Part shown: piece after piece, positions 31,931 to 40,645 of the stretch
Layout of the letters: every line of letters begins with the position of its first letter
How positions within the stretch are numbered: the first letter of the stretch is position 1
Source of the DNA: Halopelagius fulvigenes
GTDB lineage: Archaea > Halobacteriota > Halobacteria > Halobacteriales > Haloferacaceae
Direction: 5' to 3'
NCBI RefSeq assembly: GCF_042662625.1
Contig: NZ_JBHSXH010000015.1
Location: forward strand, 1,302,001 to 1,366,000
Length of the DNA stretch: 64,000 bases
Translations under genes and position numbers: made by a program
Notes under the pieces: generated by a model
The model's input: the letters and a program-made list of their open reading frames with translations, nothing else
Told to the model about the DNA's origin: nothing
The model's database searches: none

Positions 31931-34303
31931 CTACTCCTGCATCTCCTCTATCACCCCGACCTCCCAGTCGGTGTAGCCGCCGGACCCGACGGTGAACGTC
32001 TCCGTCATCTCGCCGACGGTGACGGCGTACTGGCCGTCCTCGATGGTCAACTCGTCCGCGTCGCCCGGCACGTCGCCGGGGAGGACCAAGAGCGTCTCCA
32101 ACGGCGCGTCGATGGTGACGGTCTTACTCTCGCCCGATTTGAGGGAGACGCGTTCGTACCCCATCAGTCGCTCGTCGGGGTGGATGACCGACCCGAACGA
32201 CTGGGTGTTGTAGGCTTCCACCACGTCCGTGCCCGCCCTGTCGCCGGTGTTCGTCACCTTCACGGACACCTCGATGGTGCCGAGACTGCCGTCGCCGGCG
32301 GACTTCCCCGGGCTGATCTGCAGGTTCTCGTACTCGAAGGAGGTGTAACTCAGGCCGTGGCCGAACGGGAACTGCGACTCCTCGTCGCCGCGGTTCGCCG
32401 GCGGCAGGTGGTTGTAGACGTTGATGAGGTCACCCGTCGTGTGCGGCCACGTGAAGGGGAGTCGCCCGCCGGGGTCGGTTTCGCCGAAGAGGGTGCGACC
32501 GACCGCCGTACCGCCCTCCGTCCCCGGTTGGTACGCCATCAACGCTGCGTCGAATTTCGCCATCGTCTCGGGGTGGCCGCGCGGGCGGCCGGCCACGACG
32601 ACGCCGACGGTGGGCGTGCCCGTCTCGGCCACCGCGTCGACGATTCGGGGCTGTTCGCCCGGGAGTTCGAGCGTGTCGGTGTCGCCGAATCCCTCGGAGT
32701 AGGGGCCCTCGCCGACGACGACGACGGCGACGTCGGCGTTCTCGGCGGCGTCCACGACCTCGGACTCGTTGTCGAAGGGGAACTCGTCGGGCGCGTAGGG
32801 GTTGAACGTGTGGCCCGTCGGCACGGAGACGATTTCCGTGCCGTCGGACGCCGCCTCCTTCATCCCCTCAACGATGGTCACCGCGGCGGGGGCGGCGTCG
32901 GCGTCCTCCGGGAGGCCCTGCCACCCGAGCGTCCACCCGCCCATCTGGTTGCGGACGTTGTCGGCGTTCGGTCCCGTCACGAGAACCGTGTCGGCGTCCG
33001 AGATGGGGAGCGTCCCCTCGGCGTTCTTCAGGAGCGTCATCGACTCCGTCGCGGCTTTGCGGGCCGTGTCGCGGCCCGCGCCCACGTGCTCCTCCACCGA
33101 GAGGTCCGGCCCGCTATCGTCCAGCAAGCCGAGGTGCTTCTTGAACCGGAGGACTCGTTCGACCGCCTCGTCGATTCGGGACGTCTCGACTTCGCCGGAC
33201 TCCACGAGGTCCACGAGCGTCGTGACGAACCGTTCGGGCTCCTCCGGTTCCATGTAGACGTCCACGCCGGCGTTGATGCCCTCGCGGACGGCGTCGCGGA
33301 ACGTCGGGACGTACTCGTGGAGGGTGATCATGCGGTCGAAGTCGTCCCAGTCGGAGATGACGACGCCCTCGAAGCCCCACCACTCGCGGAGGACTTCGGT
33401 GAGGAGGAACTTCGAGGCGTGCGCGGGGACGCCGTTGACCGAACCGCTGTTGACCATGATGGACTCCGTCCGCGAACGAACGCCGGTCCGGAACGGCGGG
33501 AAGAACTTCTGTCGGAGGCTTCGCATCGGGATGTGCGCCGGACTGCGGTCGTTGCCGTTCTCCGGTTCGGAGTAGCCCACGAAGTGCTTCACCGTCGCGC
33601 CGACGGTGACGCGGCCGTCGTCGCGCATCTGCATCCCCTCCGTCGCCGCGGAGACCATCTCCGAGGCGAGGTACGGATCCTCGCTGAACCCCTCGTAGAA
33701 CCGGCCCCACCGGGGGTCGCGTTGCAGGTCGGCGTCCGGGGCGAAGTTCCAGTGCGCGCCCACCGCCCTGACCGACTCGCCGGTCGCTTTCGCGGCCTTC
33801 CTCGTCAGTTCGGGGTCCCGCGTCGCGCCCAACCCGAGGTTGTGGGGGTACGCCGTCGCGCCATCCACCGTGACGTTCCCGTGGACGGCGTCGAGGCCGT
33901 AGGCGAACGGAATCCCGTGGTCCGTGTTCTCGGCGGCGAACCGCTGGAGTTCGTCGAGTCGCTTCCGGAGTTCCGCCGGGTCGTTCGTCGGCGGGTTGGC
34001 CCCGCCGGAGAGGAGCGACCCCGCGTGGTACTTCGTCAGATAGTCGCCGACCTCCGCGGGGTCGAGACTCCCGACGTTCACCTGCAGCATCTGCCCGACT
34101 TTCTGTTCGAGCGACAGCGATTCGAGGATGTTCTCGACGTCCGCCCCGTCCCCGTCCTCGTCTTCGTCCGAGTCGCCCGTGGCGGCGACGCCGCCGGCAC
34201 CCCCCGCGGCCAAGAGACCGGCCCCGGCGACGCCGAGGAACTGTCGTCGCGTCTGTTCGACAAATCTCGATACGTTTACATTCTCTCTGTATTGACCGTC
34301 CAT
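31931..34303 (-). CDS. bgl: Secreted glycoside hydrolase family 3 (beta-glucosidase-like)
   Basis: A 790-residue GH3 enzyme with a Tat signal (TRRQFLGVAGAGLLAAGG, Arg19-Arg20). The N-terminal barrel has the catalytic nucleophile Asp318 in GVVISDWDDF and the KHFVGYS motif near 239. The second alpha/beta sandwich domain and the final FnIII-like domain (about 665-790, beginning FEYENLQISPG) are complete. GH3 enzymes release beta-linked glucose, xylose or N-acetylglucosamine from oligosaccharides. Acidic linker residues follow the signal. The ATG at 34303 has a TATA box about 30-40 bases upstream; a frame extension of five codons is unlikely to be used. Confidence 0.93.
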   Translation of the reverse strand: MDGQYRENVNVSRFVEQTRRQFLGVAGAGLLAAGGAGGVAATGDSDEDEDGDGADVENILESLSLEQKVGQMLQVNVGSLDPAEVGDYLTKYHAGSLLSGGANPPTNDPAELRKRLDELQRFAAENTDHGIPFAYGLDAVHGNVTVDGATAYPHNLGLGATRDPELTRKAAKATGESVRAVGAHWNFAPDADLQRDPRWGRFYEGFSEDPYLASEMVSAATEGMQMRDDGRVTVGATVKHFVGYSEPENGNDRSPAHIPMRSLRQKFFPPFRTGVRSRTESIMVNSGSVNGVPAHASKFLLTEVLREWWGFEGVVISDWDDFDRMITLHEYVPTFRDAVREGINAGVDVYMEPEEPERFVTTLVDLVESGEVETSRIDEAVERVLRFKKHLGLLDDSGPDLSVEEHVGAGRDTARKAATESMTLLKNAEGTLPISDADTVLVTGPNADNVRNQMGGWTLGWQGLPEDADAAPAAVTIVEGMKEAASDGTEIVSVPTGHTFNPYAPDEFPFDNESEVVDAAENADVAVVVVGEGPYSEGFGDTDTLELPGEQPRIVDAVAETGTPTVGVVVAGRPRGHPETMAKFDAALMAYQPGTEGGTAVGRTLFGETDPGGRLPFTWPHTTGDLINVYNHLPPANRGDEESQFPFGHGLSYTSFEYENLQISPGKSAGDGSLGTIEVSVKVTNTGDRAGTDVVEAYNTQSFGSVIHPDERLMGYERVSLKSGESKTVTIDAPLETLLVLPGDVPGDADELTIEDGQYAVTVGEMTETFTVGSGGYTDWEVGVIEEMQE

Positions 34304-34332
34304 GAGTGAAAATGACAATCAGATACCATAAT

Positions 34333-34344
34333 AGTTTATTAAGT
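34333..34344 (-). promoter_or_regulatory. TATA box of the GH3 gene
   Basis: On the minus strand CTTAATAAACTA lies 30-41 bases before the ATG at 34303, in an AT-rich region of about 70 bases. Confidence 0.6.
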
Positions 34345-34475
34345 ACAGTAGAAAGTAATCCTACTCGGACGTTCTCCTGGTAGTTACTGTCTGGCACGGG
34401 GCGGGGCGGCGTCCGGGGACGAGGGCGCTTCCGCCGAATCAGAAATAGGAGACGCGGAGCGAACCGCCGGGGGGT

Positions 34476-36314
34476 TCAGGCCGTCAGGCGGCGCGTCGCC
34501 ACGGTTTCGCCCGCGGCGTTCGACCCGATCAGTCGGACGGTGTACTCCGTCGGCGACCCGAACTTCTCGGTGAAGGTGCGACTCCCGGTCGCGCCGGTCC
34601 ACCGCGCGAGGGGCGACTCGCCCGTCTCGACGCTCCCTCGGTACAGTTCGACGGCCACGGAGTCGGGGGTACCGGAGACGCCCCACTCGACTTCGACTTC
34701 GGCGTGGGGGTTGTTCGGACTGTCCGACCCGACGGCGAACGTATCGACGACCGGTGCCGTCCCGCCGGACGCCTCCGTCGTGACCGCGACGGTTTCGCTG
34801 GGGTCGGACTCGTTACCCGCGGCGTCCGTCGCCGTGACAAAGAACTCGTACGTCGTCCCGGCGTCGAGTCCCGTGACCGTGCAGGCGGTGCCGGCCAACT
34901 CGCCGAGTGCGGCGCCGTCCGCGTAGACGTCGTAGTGGTCCACGCCGACGTCGTCCGACGCCGCGTCCCACGCCAACTCGACCGTCGAGTGGGTGCGGGC
35001 CGGCGACGAGAGGTTCGTCGGTGCCGACGGCGGCGTCGTGTCGGCCGACCCGTCGTCTCCGCTCCCGTCGTCCGCGGACCCGTCGTCGGTCGTCCCGCCG
35101 ACAGCCGCCTCCACGTCGAGGATGCCGTACCCGTAGCGCACGTCGTGCCCGGTTCGACCGGCGTCCTCCGCCGTGTCCCGCAGGCGCGTCCGTGCGTCCG
35201 CGTTCGAGTGCCCGGCGGCCATCAGGAGGCCCGCCGCGCCCGCGACGTGCGGGCAGGCCATCGACGTGCCGGAGAGCACCGCGTACCCGCCGTCGCTGTG
35301 CGTCGAGGGGATTTCGACGCCCGGGGCCGCCAGTTCGATCTCGTCGCCGTAGTTCGACCACTCGGGGACCGAGTCGTCGGCGGCGGTGGCGCTGACCGCG
35401 ACGACCGAATCGTACGCGGCGGGGGCGGTCGCGGCGACGTCCGACCCCTCGTTTCCGGCGGCGGCGACCAACAGCACGCCGTTCTGAGCGGCGTAGTTGC
35501 ACGCGTCCTCGATGGTGGAGGAGAGCGTCCCGCCGAGACTCAAACTGCCCACGTCCCACCCGCTGTCGGCGACGTACTCGATGCCGGCCGCGACGTCGGA
35601 GTACGTTCCGCTGCCGTCGTCTTCGAGCACTTTGACGGCGTGCAGCGTCGCGCCCGCGGCGACGCCGACGACGCCCTCCCCGTTCGAGACGGCGGCGGCG
35701 ATACCCGCGGCGTGGGTCCCGTGCCCGTTGCCGTCGTCCCAGTCGCTCGGGTCCGTGCTGGAGTCGTCGCGCCAGTCCGTCCCGACGGTGAAAGCGACGC
35801 CCTCGCCGAGGTTGTCCGCGAGGTCGGGGTGGTCGTTGTCGATGCCGGTGTCGATGACGGCGACGTGGGACCCGGATCCAGTCGCCGCGTCGGCGACCTT
35901 CTCGGCGTCCACCCGGTCGACGCCCCACGGCACTTCGCTCGAACGCGCGTCGATGTCGTCAGACTGCGTGTGACTGCTCACCGAGGTTCCCTCGGTGGCG
36001 TCCGCGAGTCCGGAGATAGCGCGGACGACGCCGTCGGGTTCGACGTAGCGCACGTCGGGGCGTCGAGACAGTCCGCGGAGGGCCTCCTCCGGGAAGGTGC
36101 CCGCGACGGCGTGACCGATGTCGCCGAAGTCGAAGACGCGTTTCACCGACGACGCGCGTCTGCGCGCCTCCCGGGCCGCCCCCTTCGAGGCGGTGCCGAC
36201 GACGTACCGCCCTCGGGACGCGCTTGCGACGCCCGACCCCGCAGCACCGATACCGATTCCCGCGCCGGCGAGCGTGAGGAGCCGGCGACGGCTGATTTGA
36301 TTAGCGTTTGTCAT
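34476..36314 (-). CDS. Secreted subtilisin-like serine protease (halolysin type) with FN3 domain
   Basis: A 612-residue S8 protease. A Tat signal (ISRRRLLTLAGAGIGIG) leads into an inhibitor-like propeptide (about 35-100, ending RYVEPDG). The catalytic triad is Asp155 (VIDTGID), His198 (GHGTHAAG) and Ser351 (GTSMACPHVAG), with oxyanion Asn288 in AAGNEG. After a GSADDGSGDDGS linker there is a fibronectin type III domain (about 430-515) and a further beta domain to the end. It should degrade extracellular protein. It lies 172 bases upstream of the GH3 gene on the same strand with separate AT-rich promoters. Confidence 0.95.
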   Translation of the reverse strand: MTNANQISRRRLLTLAGAGIGIGAAGSGVASASRGRYVVGTASKGAAREARRRASSVKRVFDFGDIGHAVAGTFPEEALRGLSRRPDVRYVEPDGVVRAISGLADATEGTSVSSHTQSDDIDARSSEVPWGVDRVDAEKVADAATGSGSHVAVIDTGIDNDHPDLADNLGEGVAFTVGTDWRDDSSTDPSDWDDGNGHGTHAAGIAAAVSNGEGVVGVAAGATLHAVKVLEDDGSGTYSDVAAGIEYVADSGWDVGSLSLGGTLSSTIEDACNYAAQNGVLLVAAAGNEGSDVAATAPAAYDSVVAVSATAADDSVPEWSNYGDEIELAAPGVEIPSTHSDGGYAVLSGTSMACPHVAGAAGLLMAAGHSNADARTRLRDTAEDAGRTGHDVRYGYGILDVEAAVGGTTDDGSADDGSGDDGSADTTPPSAPTNLSSPARTHSTVELAWDAASDDVGVDHYDVYADGAALGELAGTACTVTGLDAGTTYEFFVTATDAAGNESDPSETVAVTTEASGGTAPVVDTFAVGSDSPNNPHAEVEVEWGVSGTPDSVAVELYRGSVETGESPLARWTGATGSRTFTEKFGSPTEYTVRLIGSNAAGETVATRRLTA

Positions 36315-36579
36315 TTGGTTGGTGTTCGAAATCCTACGTTTGCCCCTCCTTCAGCGAGGAACGGCAAACGCAAGATGTAGAAATATACGAAATAAGATAG
36401 ATAATAAATCTACTGACTTAGAGAATGTATATTTATAGGATATTACACGTTCTTTAACCATTTTGGGGCCTGAAACGGCTGAAATCGGAGGGAAGAGGGA
36501 AAACGACTCGCCGCCCGACGAGGGTGGGAGTCGGTCACCCAAACATTCATCACCGCGGGTGTCGTTAGCACGGTTGACA

Positions 36580-36753
36580 ATGCCAGACACAAAGAATGGC
36601 CGGGAGCGGAAGGGCCGCAACAAGAGGAACCAGCTCCAAGAGCGTCTCTACTCGCACGAGATAGAGGCCGTGGAGTCCGACGACGAACTCCCGCCGTTCG
36701 AGGCGACTCCCGAGACGCCGTTTCTGACGGACGACCTTCCGGAAGAGGAGTAG
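36580..36753 (+). CDS. Small conserved haloarchaeal protein
   Basis: A 57-residue protein with a very basic first third (KNGRERKGRNKRNQLQERL) and an acidic C-terminal two thirds ending DDLPEEE. The charge split suggests nucleic-acid or ribosome contact, but no function is known to me. The ATG at 36580 is preferred over the longer open frame from 36463 because the upstream segment is non-conserved and AT-rich like a promoter. Confidence 0.6.
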   Translation: MPDTKNGRERKGRNKRNQLQERLYSHEIEAVESDDELPPFEATPETPFLTDDLPEEE

Positions 36754-36970
36754 GCCGCCGGTCCGCAGGCCGCCGTCCCCGATACGTCCCTTTTTCGCGC
36801 CGTTCGCGCCACCGCCGACCGGCAGTCTCTTACATAAATCTGTCCCATCGTTCGCCTCGACCGAACGGTCGTCGAGCGCGACGGAGGCCCCCGAACCGGG
36901 AGGTAACCGCCGCGACGAAGTAATTCTCCGACTTACCGTGCGTGGTGGTGACAAGGGACCCGGTTATCCG

Positions 36971-36989
36971 AAACCCAAAACTTATATAG
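36971..36989 (+). promoter_or_regulatory. BRE and TATA box of the thermosome gene
   Basis: A purine-rich BRE (aaacccaaaa) is followed by CTTATATAG (36981-36989), 27-35 bases before the ATG at 37016. This matches the strong core promoters known for haloarchaeal cct genes, which respond to heat. Confidence 0.75.
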
Positions 36990-37015
36990 AATCACAAACA
37001 ATCTCTCGGTGAACT

Positions 37016-38674
<1,659 letters not shown>

Positions 38675-38680
<6 letters not shown>

Positions 38681-38728
38681 AATCAGTCCTCGACTGATTT
38701 CACATAGGCAGCCGAGTTTCACTCGGCT
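38675..38728 (+). terminator. Two tandem hairpins at the end of the thermosome gene
   Basis: ATGTGAAATCAGT-cctcg-ACTGATTTCACAT (38675-38705) is a perfect 13-base-pair stem that includes the last Met codon and the stop TGA. It is followed by AGCCGAGT-ttc-ACTCGGCT (38710-38728), an 8-base-pair stem with a 3-base loop. The arrangement should affect mRNA end formation or stability. Confidence 0.7.
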
Positions 38729-39003
38729 ACGCGGATGTGAAGTAGGCCGACAGCCCCACTCACACGCCGACCGACACCCCGTCCCGCCTGCACCGCGCGC
38801 CGACCGCACGACACCACCATTTTTCGCCGACTCCGCACCGCCAGCGCCGAGTGGCGCGTTCGCTCCGCTCCGCGGGCGCTTCGTTGCTCGACTTCCGAGA
38901 TAACTACCGAAATACGGACTGCGTTCGAAATAAGTCCGCTACGGTGGCGTCGAATCCGATTTCGGTATGAACTAAGTGGCGGTCGCAGAAACAGAGAGCC
39001 ATC
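38681..39003. other. Intergenic region after the thermosome gene, 323 bases
   Basis: Apart from the two hairpins at its start, nothing that looks like a gene is seen. The last 60 bases (38940-39000) hold the promoter for the next gene without a standout TATA box. Confidence 0.5.
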
Positions 39004-39999
39004 ATGCAGACGCTACTCCTGAACAGCGAAGACGTCCACGAGAACGCGAATATGGCGGACCTCATCCCTGCCGTCGAGGAGGCGTTCGCCGCCTTCGAAC
39101 GCGGCGACGCGCAGATGCCGCCGAAGTCCTACATCGACCTCCCGCAGTACAACGGCGACTTCCGGTCGATGCCCGCGTACATGGACGCCGGCGAGTGGGA
39201 TGCCGCGGGCATCAAGTGGGTCAACGTCCACACCGACAACGACGAACACGACCTGCCCACCGTCATGGGGACGATGGTGTACTCCTCGCCGGAGACGGCC
39301 TTTCCCCTCGCCATCATGGACGGCACCGAACTGACGATGAAGCGGACGGGCGCGGCGGCAGCCGTCGCCACGGACCACCTCGCCGTCGAGGACGCCACCT
39401 CCATGGGCATCGTCGGCGCGGGCGTCCAGTCGTACACGCAGTTGGAGGCCATCTCGACGGTCCGAGACATCGAGGAAGTCGTCGTCTCGGACGTAGACGA
39501 GGAACGCGTCGCGGACTTCATCGACGCCTTCGAGGACCGCTTCGACGTGCGTGCGGGGTCCATCGAGGAGGCCGCCGGGTGCGACGTTCTCTCGACGGTG
39601 ACGCCCGTCGAATCGCCCATCGTCCCGCGCGACGCCGTGGGCGACCGCACCCACATCAACGCGATGGGTGCCGACGCCGAGGGGAAACACGAACTCGCAG
39701 ACGAGGTACTGCTGGACGCCAAACTCGTCATCGACGACCACGCGCAGACGACCCACTCGGGCGAAATCAACGTCCCGTACAACGAGGGCGTCCTCGACGA
39801 CGACGACATCTACGGCGCGATAGGCGAGATCGTCGTCGGCGAGAAGGCGGGTCGCACCGGCGACGACGGCATCACCGTCTTCGACTCGACGGGACTGGCG
39901 ATTCAGGACGTCGCCGCCGCCCACGTCGTCTACGAACACGCCGACGAGAACGACAACGGCTACCCGTTCGACCTCTTGGGTCTCGCAGGCGGGGACTGA
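39004..39999 (+). CDS. Ornithine cyclodeaminase/alanine dehydrogenase-family protein
   Basis: A 331-residue member of the OCD/mu-crystallin family, NAD-dependent enzymes acting on amino acids (ornithine to proline, or alanine and pyruvate as in Archaeoglobus). The active-site lysine is in GIKWVNVHTDN (about residue 69), the substrate Arg in LTMKRTGAAAAVAT (about 113), and the NAD loop is GIVGAGVQSYTQLEAI (about 138). Haloarchaeal members are often called alanine dehydrogenase, but the substrate cannot be fixed here. Confidence 0.88.
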   Translation: MQTLLLNSEDVHENANMADLIPAVEEAFAAFERGDAQMPPKSYIDLPQYNGDFRSMPAYMDAGEWDAAGIKWVNVHTDNDEHDLPTVMGTMVYSSPETAFPLAIMDGTELTMKRTGAAAAVATDHLAVEDATSMGIVGAGVQSYTQLEAISTVRDIEEVVVSDVDEERVADFIDAFEDRFDVRAGSIEEAAGCDVLSTVTPVESPIVPRDAVGDRTHINAMGADAEGKHELADEVLLDAKLVIDDHAQTTHSGEINVPYNEGVLDDDDIYGAIGEIVVGEKAGRTGDDGITVFDSTGLAIQDVAAAHVVYEHADENDNGYPFDLLGLAGGD

Positions 40000-40005
40000 G
40001 TCGAG

Positions 40006-40224
40006 TTACTCCTCCGCGCTCCCGCGTCCGGCGATGGCGTCGAAAACCTTCGTAACCAGCCAGACGGCGAGCAAGAGCGGTAAGAAGGGGATGAAGAGAA
40101 CGACGACGAGGAGGAACATCGTCCACCCGAGCGAGTCCATCCCCCGGTCTTCGTGGGAACCGAAACCGGGCGTGACCGTTCTGTAGGCGCGTTTCAGCAG
40201 TCCGGACTGGTCTTCGTCGCTCAT
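40006..40224 (-). CDS. Small membrane protein (possibly DUF7535)
   Basis: A 72-residue protein: a polar N-terminus with TVTPGFGSHEDRGMDSLG, then one long or two short hydrophobic helices (about 35-60, WTMFLLVVVLFIPFLPLLLA) and a charged tail. The layout resembles a family of small haloarchaeal membrane proteins I recall as DUF7535, tentatively. The ATG at 40224 fits; the frame stays open eight codons further. It converges with the preceding gene, seven bases away. Confidence 0.6.
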   Translation of the reverse strand: MSDEDQSGLLKRAYRTVTPGFGSHEDRGMDSLGWTMFLLVVVLFIPFLPLLLAVWLVTKVFDAIAGRGSAEE

Positions 40225-40294
40225 ACTGGTCACTACGCGCGGTTGCATGAAAAAACCGGCCGGCGGCGGTCAACCCCCTTCGAGCATCACCGAC

Positions 40295-40429
40295 TCAGAG
40301 TGAACGCCACCGCGCGGATTCTCGCGTCTCTCCGCACTCGGGACACTCGTACGTCCGCCTGTCCGCGCAGTCGGAACCGACTCTGTCGTCCGCCCGGTGC
40401 ATCTCCACCTCGCAGTCGCGGCAGTGCAT
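40295..40429 (-). CDS. 44-residue CxxC zinc finger microprotein
   Basis: A very short gene whose product starts MHCRDCEVEM and ends with TYECPECGETRES and a basic tail. The two knuckles C3-x2-C6 and C29-x2-C32 (CPECG) make a complete zinc site, placing it among the haloarchaeal CPxCG-type zinc microproteins, some of which act in regulation and biofilm or bacteriorhodopsin control. Start ATG 40429, or GTG 40435 two codons earlier. A TATA box (GAAATTATCCC, 40464-40474, minus) lies at the right distance. Confidence 0.7.
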   Translation of the reverse strand: MHCRDCEVEMHRADDRVGSDCADRRTYECPECGETRESARWRSL

Positions 40430-40463
40430 GCCCACGTTCTCTCCCCTGATACTGTAAGTCTAG

Positions 40464-40474
40464 GGATAATTTCG
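40464..40474 (-). promoter_or_regulatory. TATA box of the zinc microprotein gene
   Basis: GAAATTATCCC on the minus strand, 35-45 bases before the ATG at 40429. It is isolated in a non-coding stretch and its spacing supports the small gene. Confidence 0.5.
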
Positions 40475-40529
40475 TCCTATCGGCACTGTTCGGAGCGTTA
40501 ACGGCCGTTCTCAGAGACGAGGAACCGGA

Positions 40530-40547
40530 GGTATCACGGCTGATACC
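40530..40547. repeat. Palindrome between leuS and the zinc microprotein
   Basis: GGTATCA-cggc-TGATACC, a perfect 7-base-pair stem with a 4-base loop. It is about 100 bases beyond the leuS stop and 55 bases before the TATA box of the zinc gene, so it could be the leuS 3' end or an upstream operator. Confidence 0.5.
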
Positions 40548-40645
40548 GCGAGGAGAGGCATCTCGGGAGACGAGCGTCGGGCGGGGCAGAGAACGGAAAC
40601 GGAGAGCGAAGACGCGGATGGGAGACGGAGACGGGGAGACGCGGC

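Noticed and set aside
31838..34309. 823-codon open frame on the plus strand opposite the GH3 gene
   Set aside because: It mirrors the codon pattern of GH3 in the antisense frame, is Arg/Val-rich without domains, and GH3 has complete catalytic motifs. It is a GC-rich shadow.
31931..36314. GH3 and subtilase genes as an acquired island
   Set aside because: Base composition, codon use and Tat signals fit the surrounding genome, and no transposase or integrase remains are seen.
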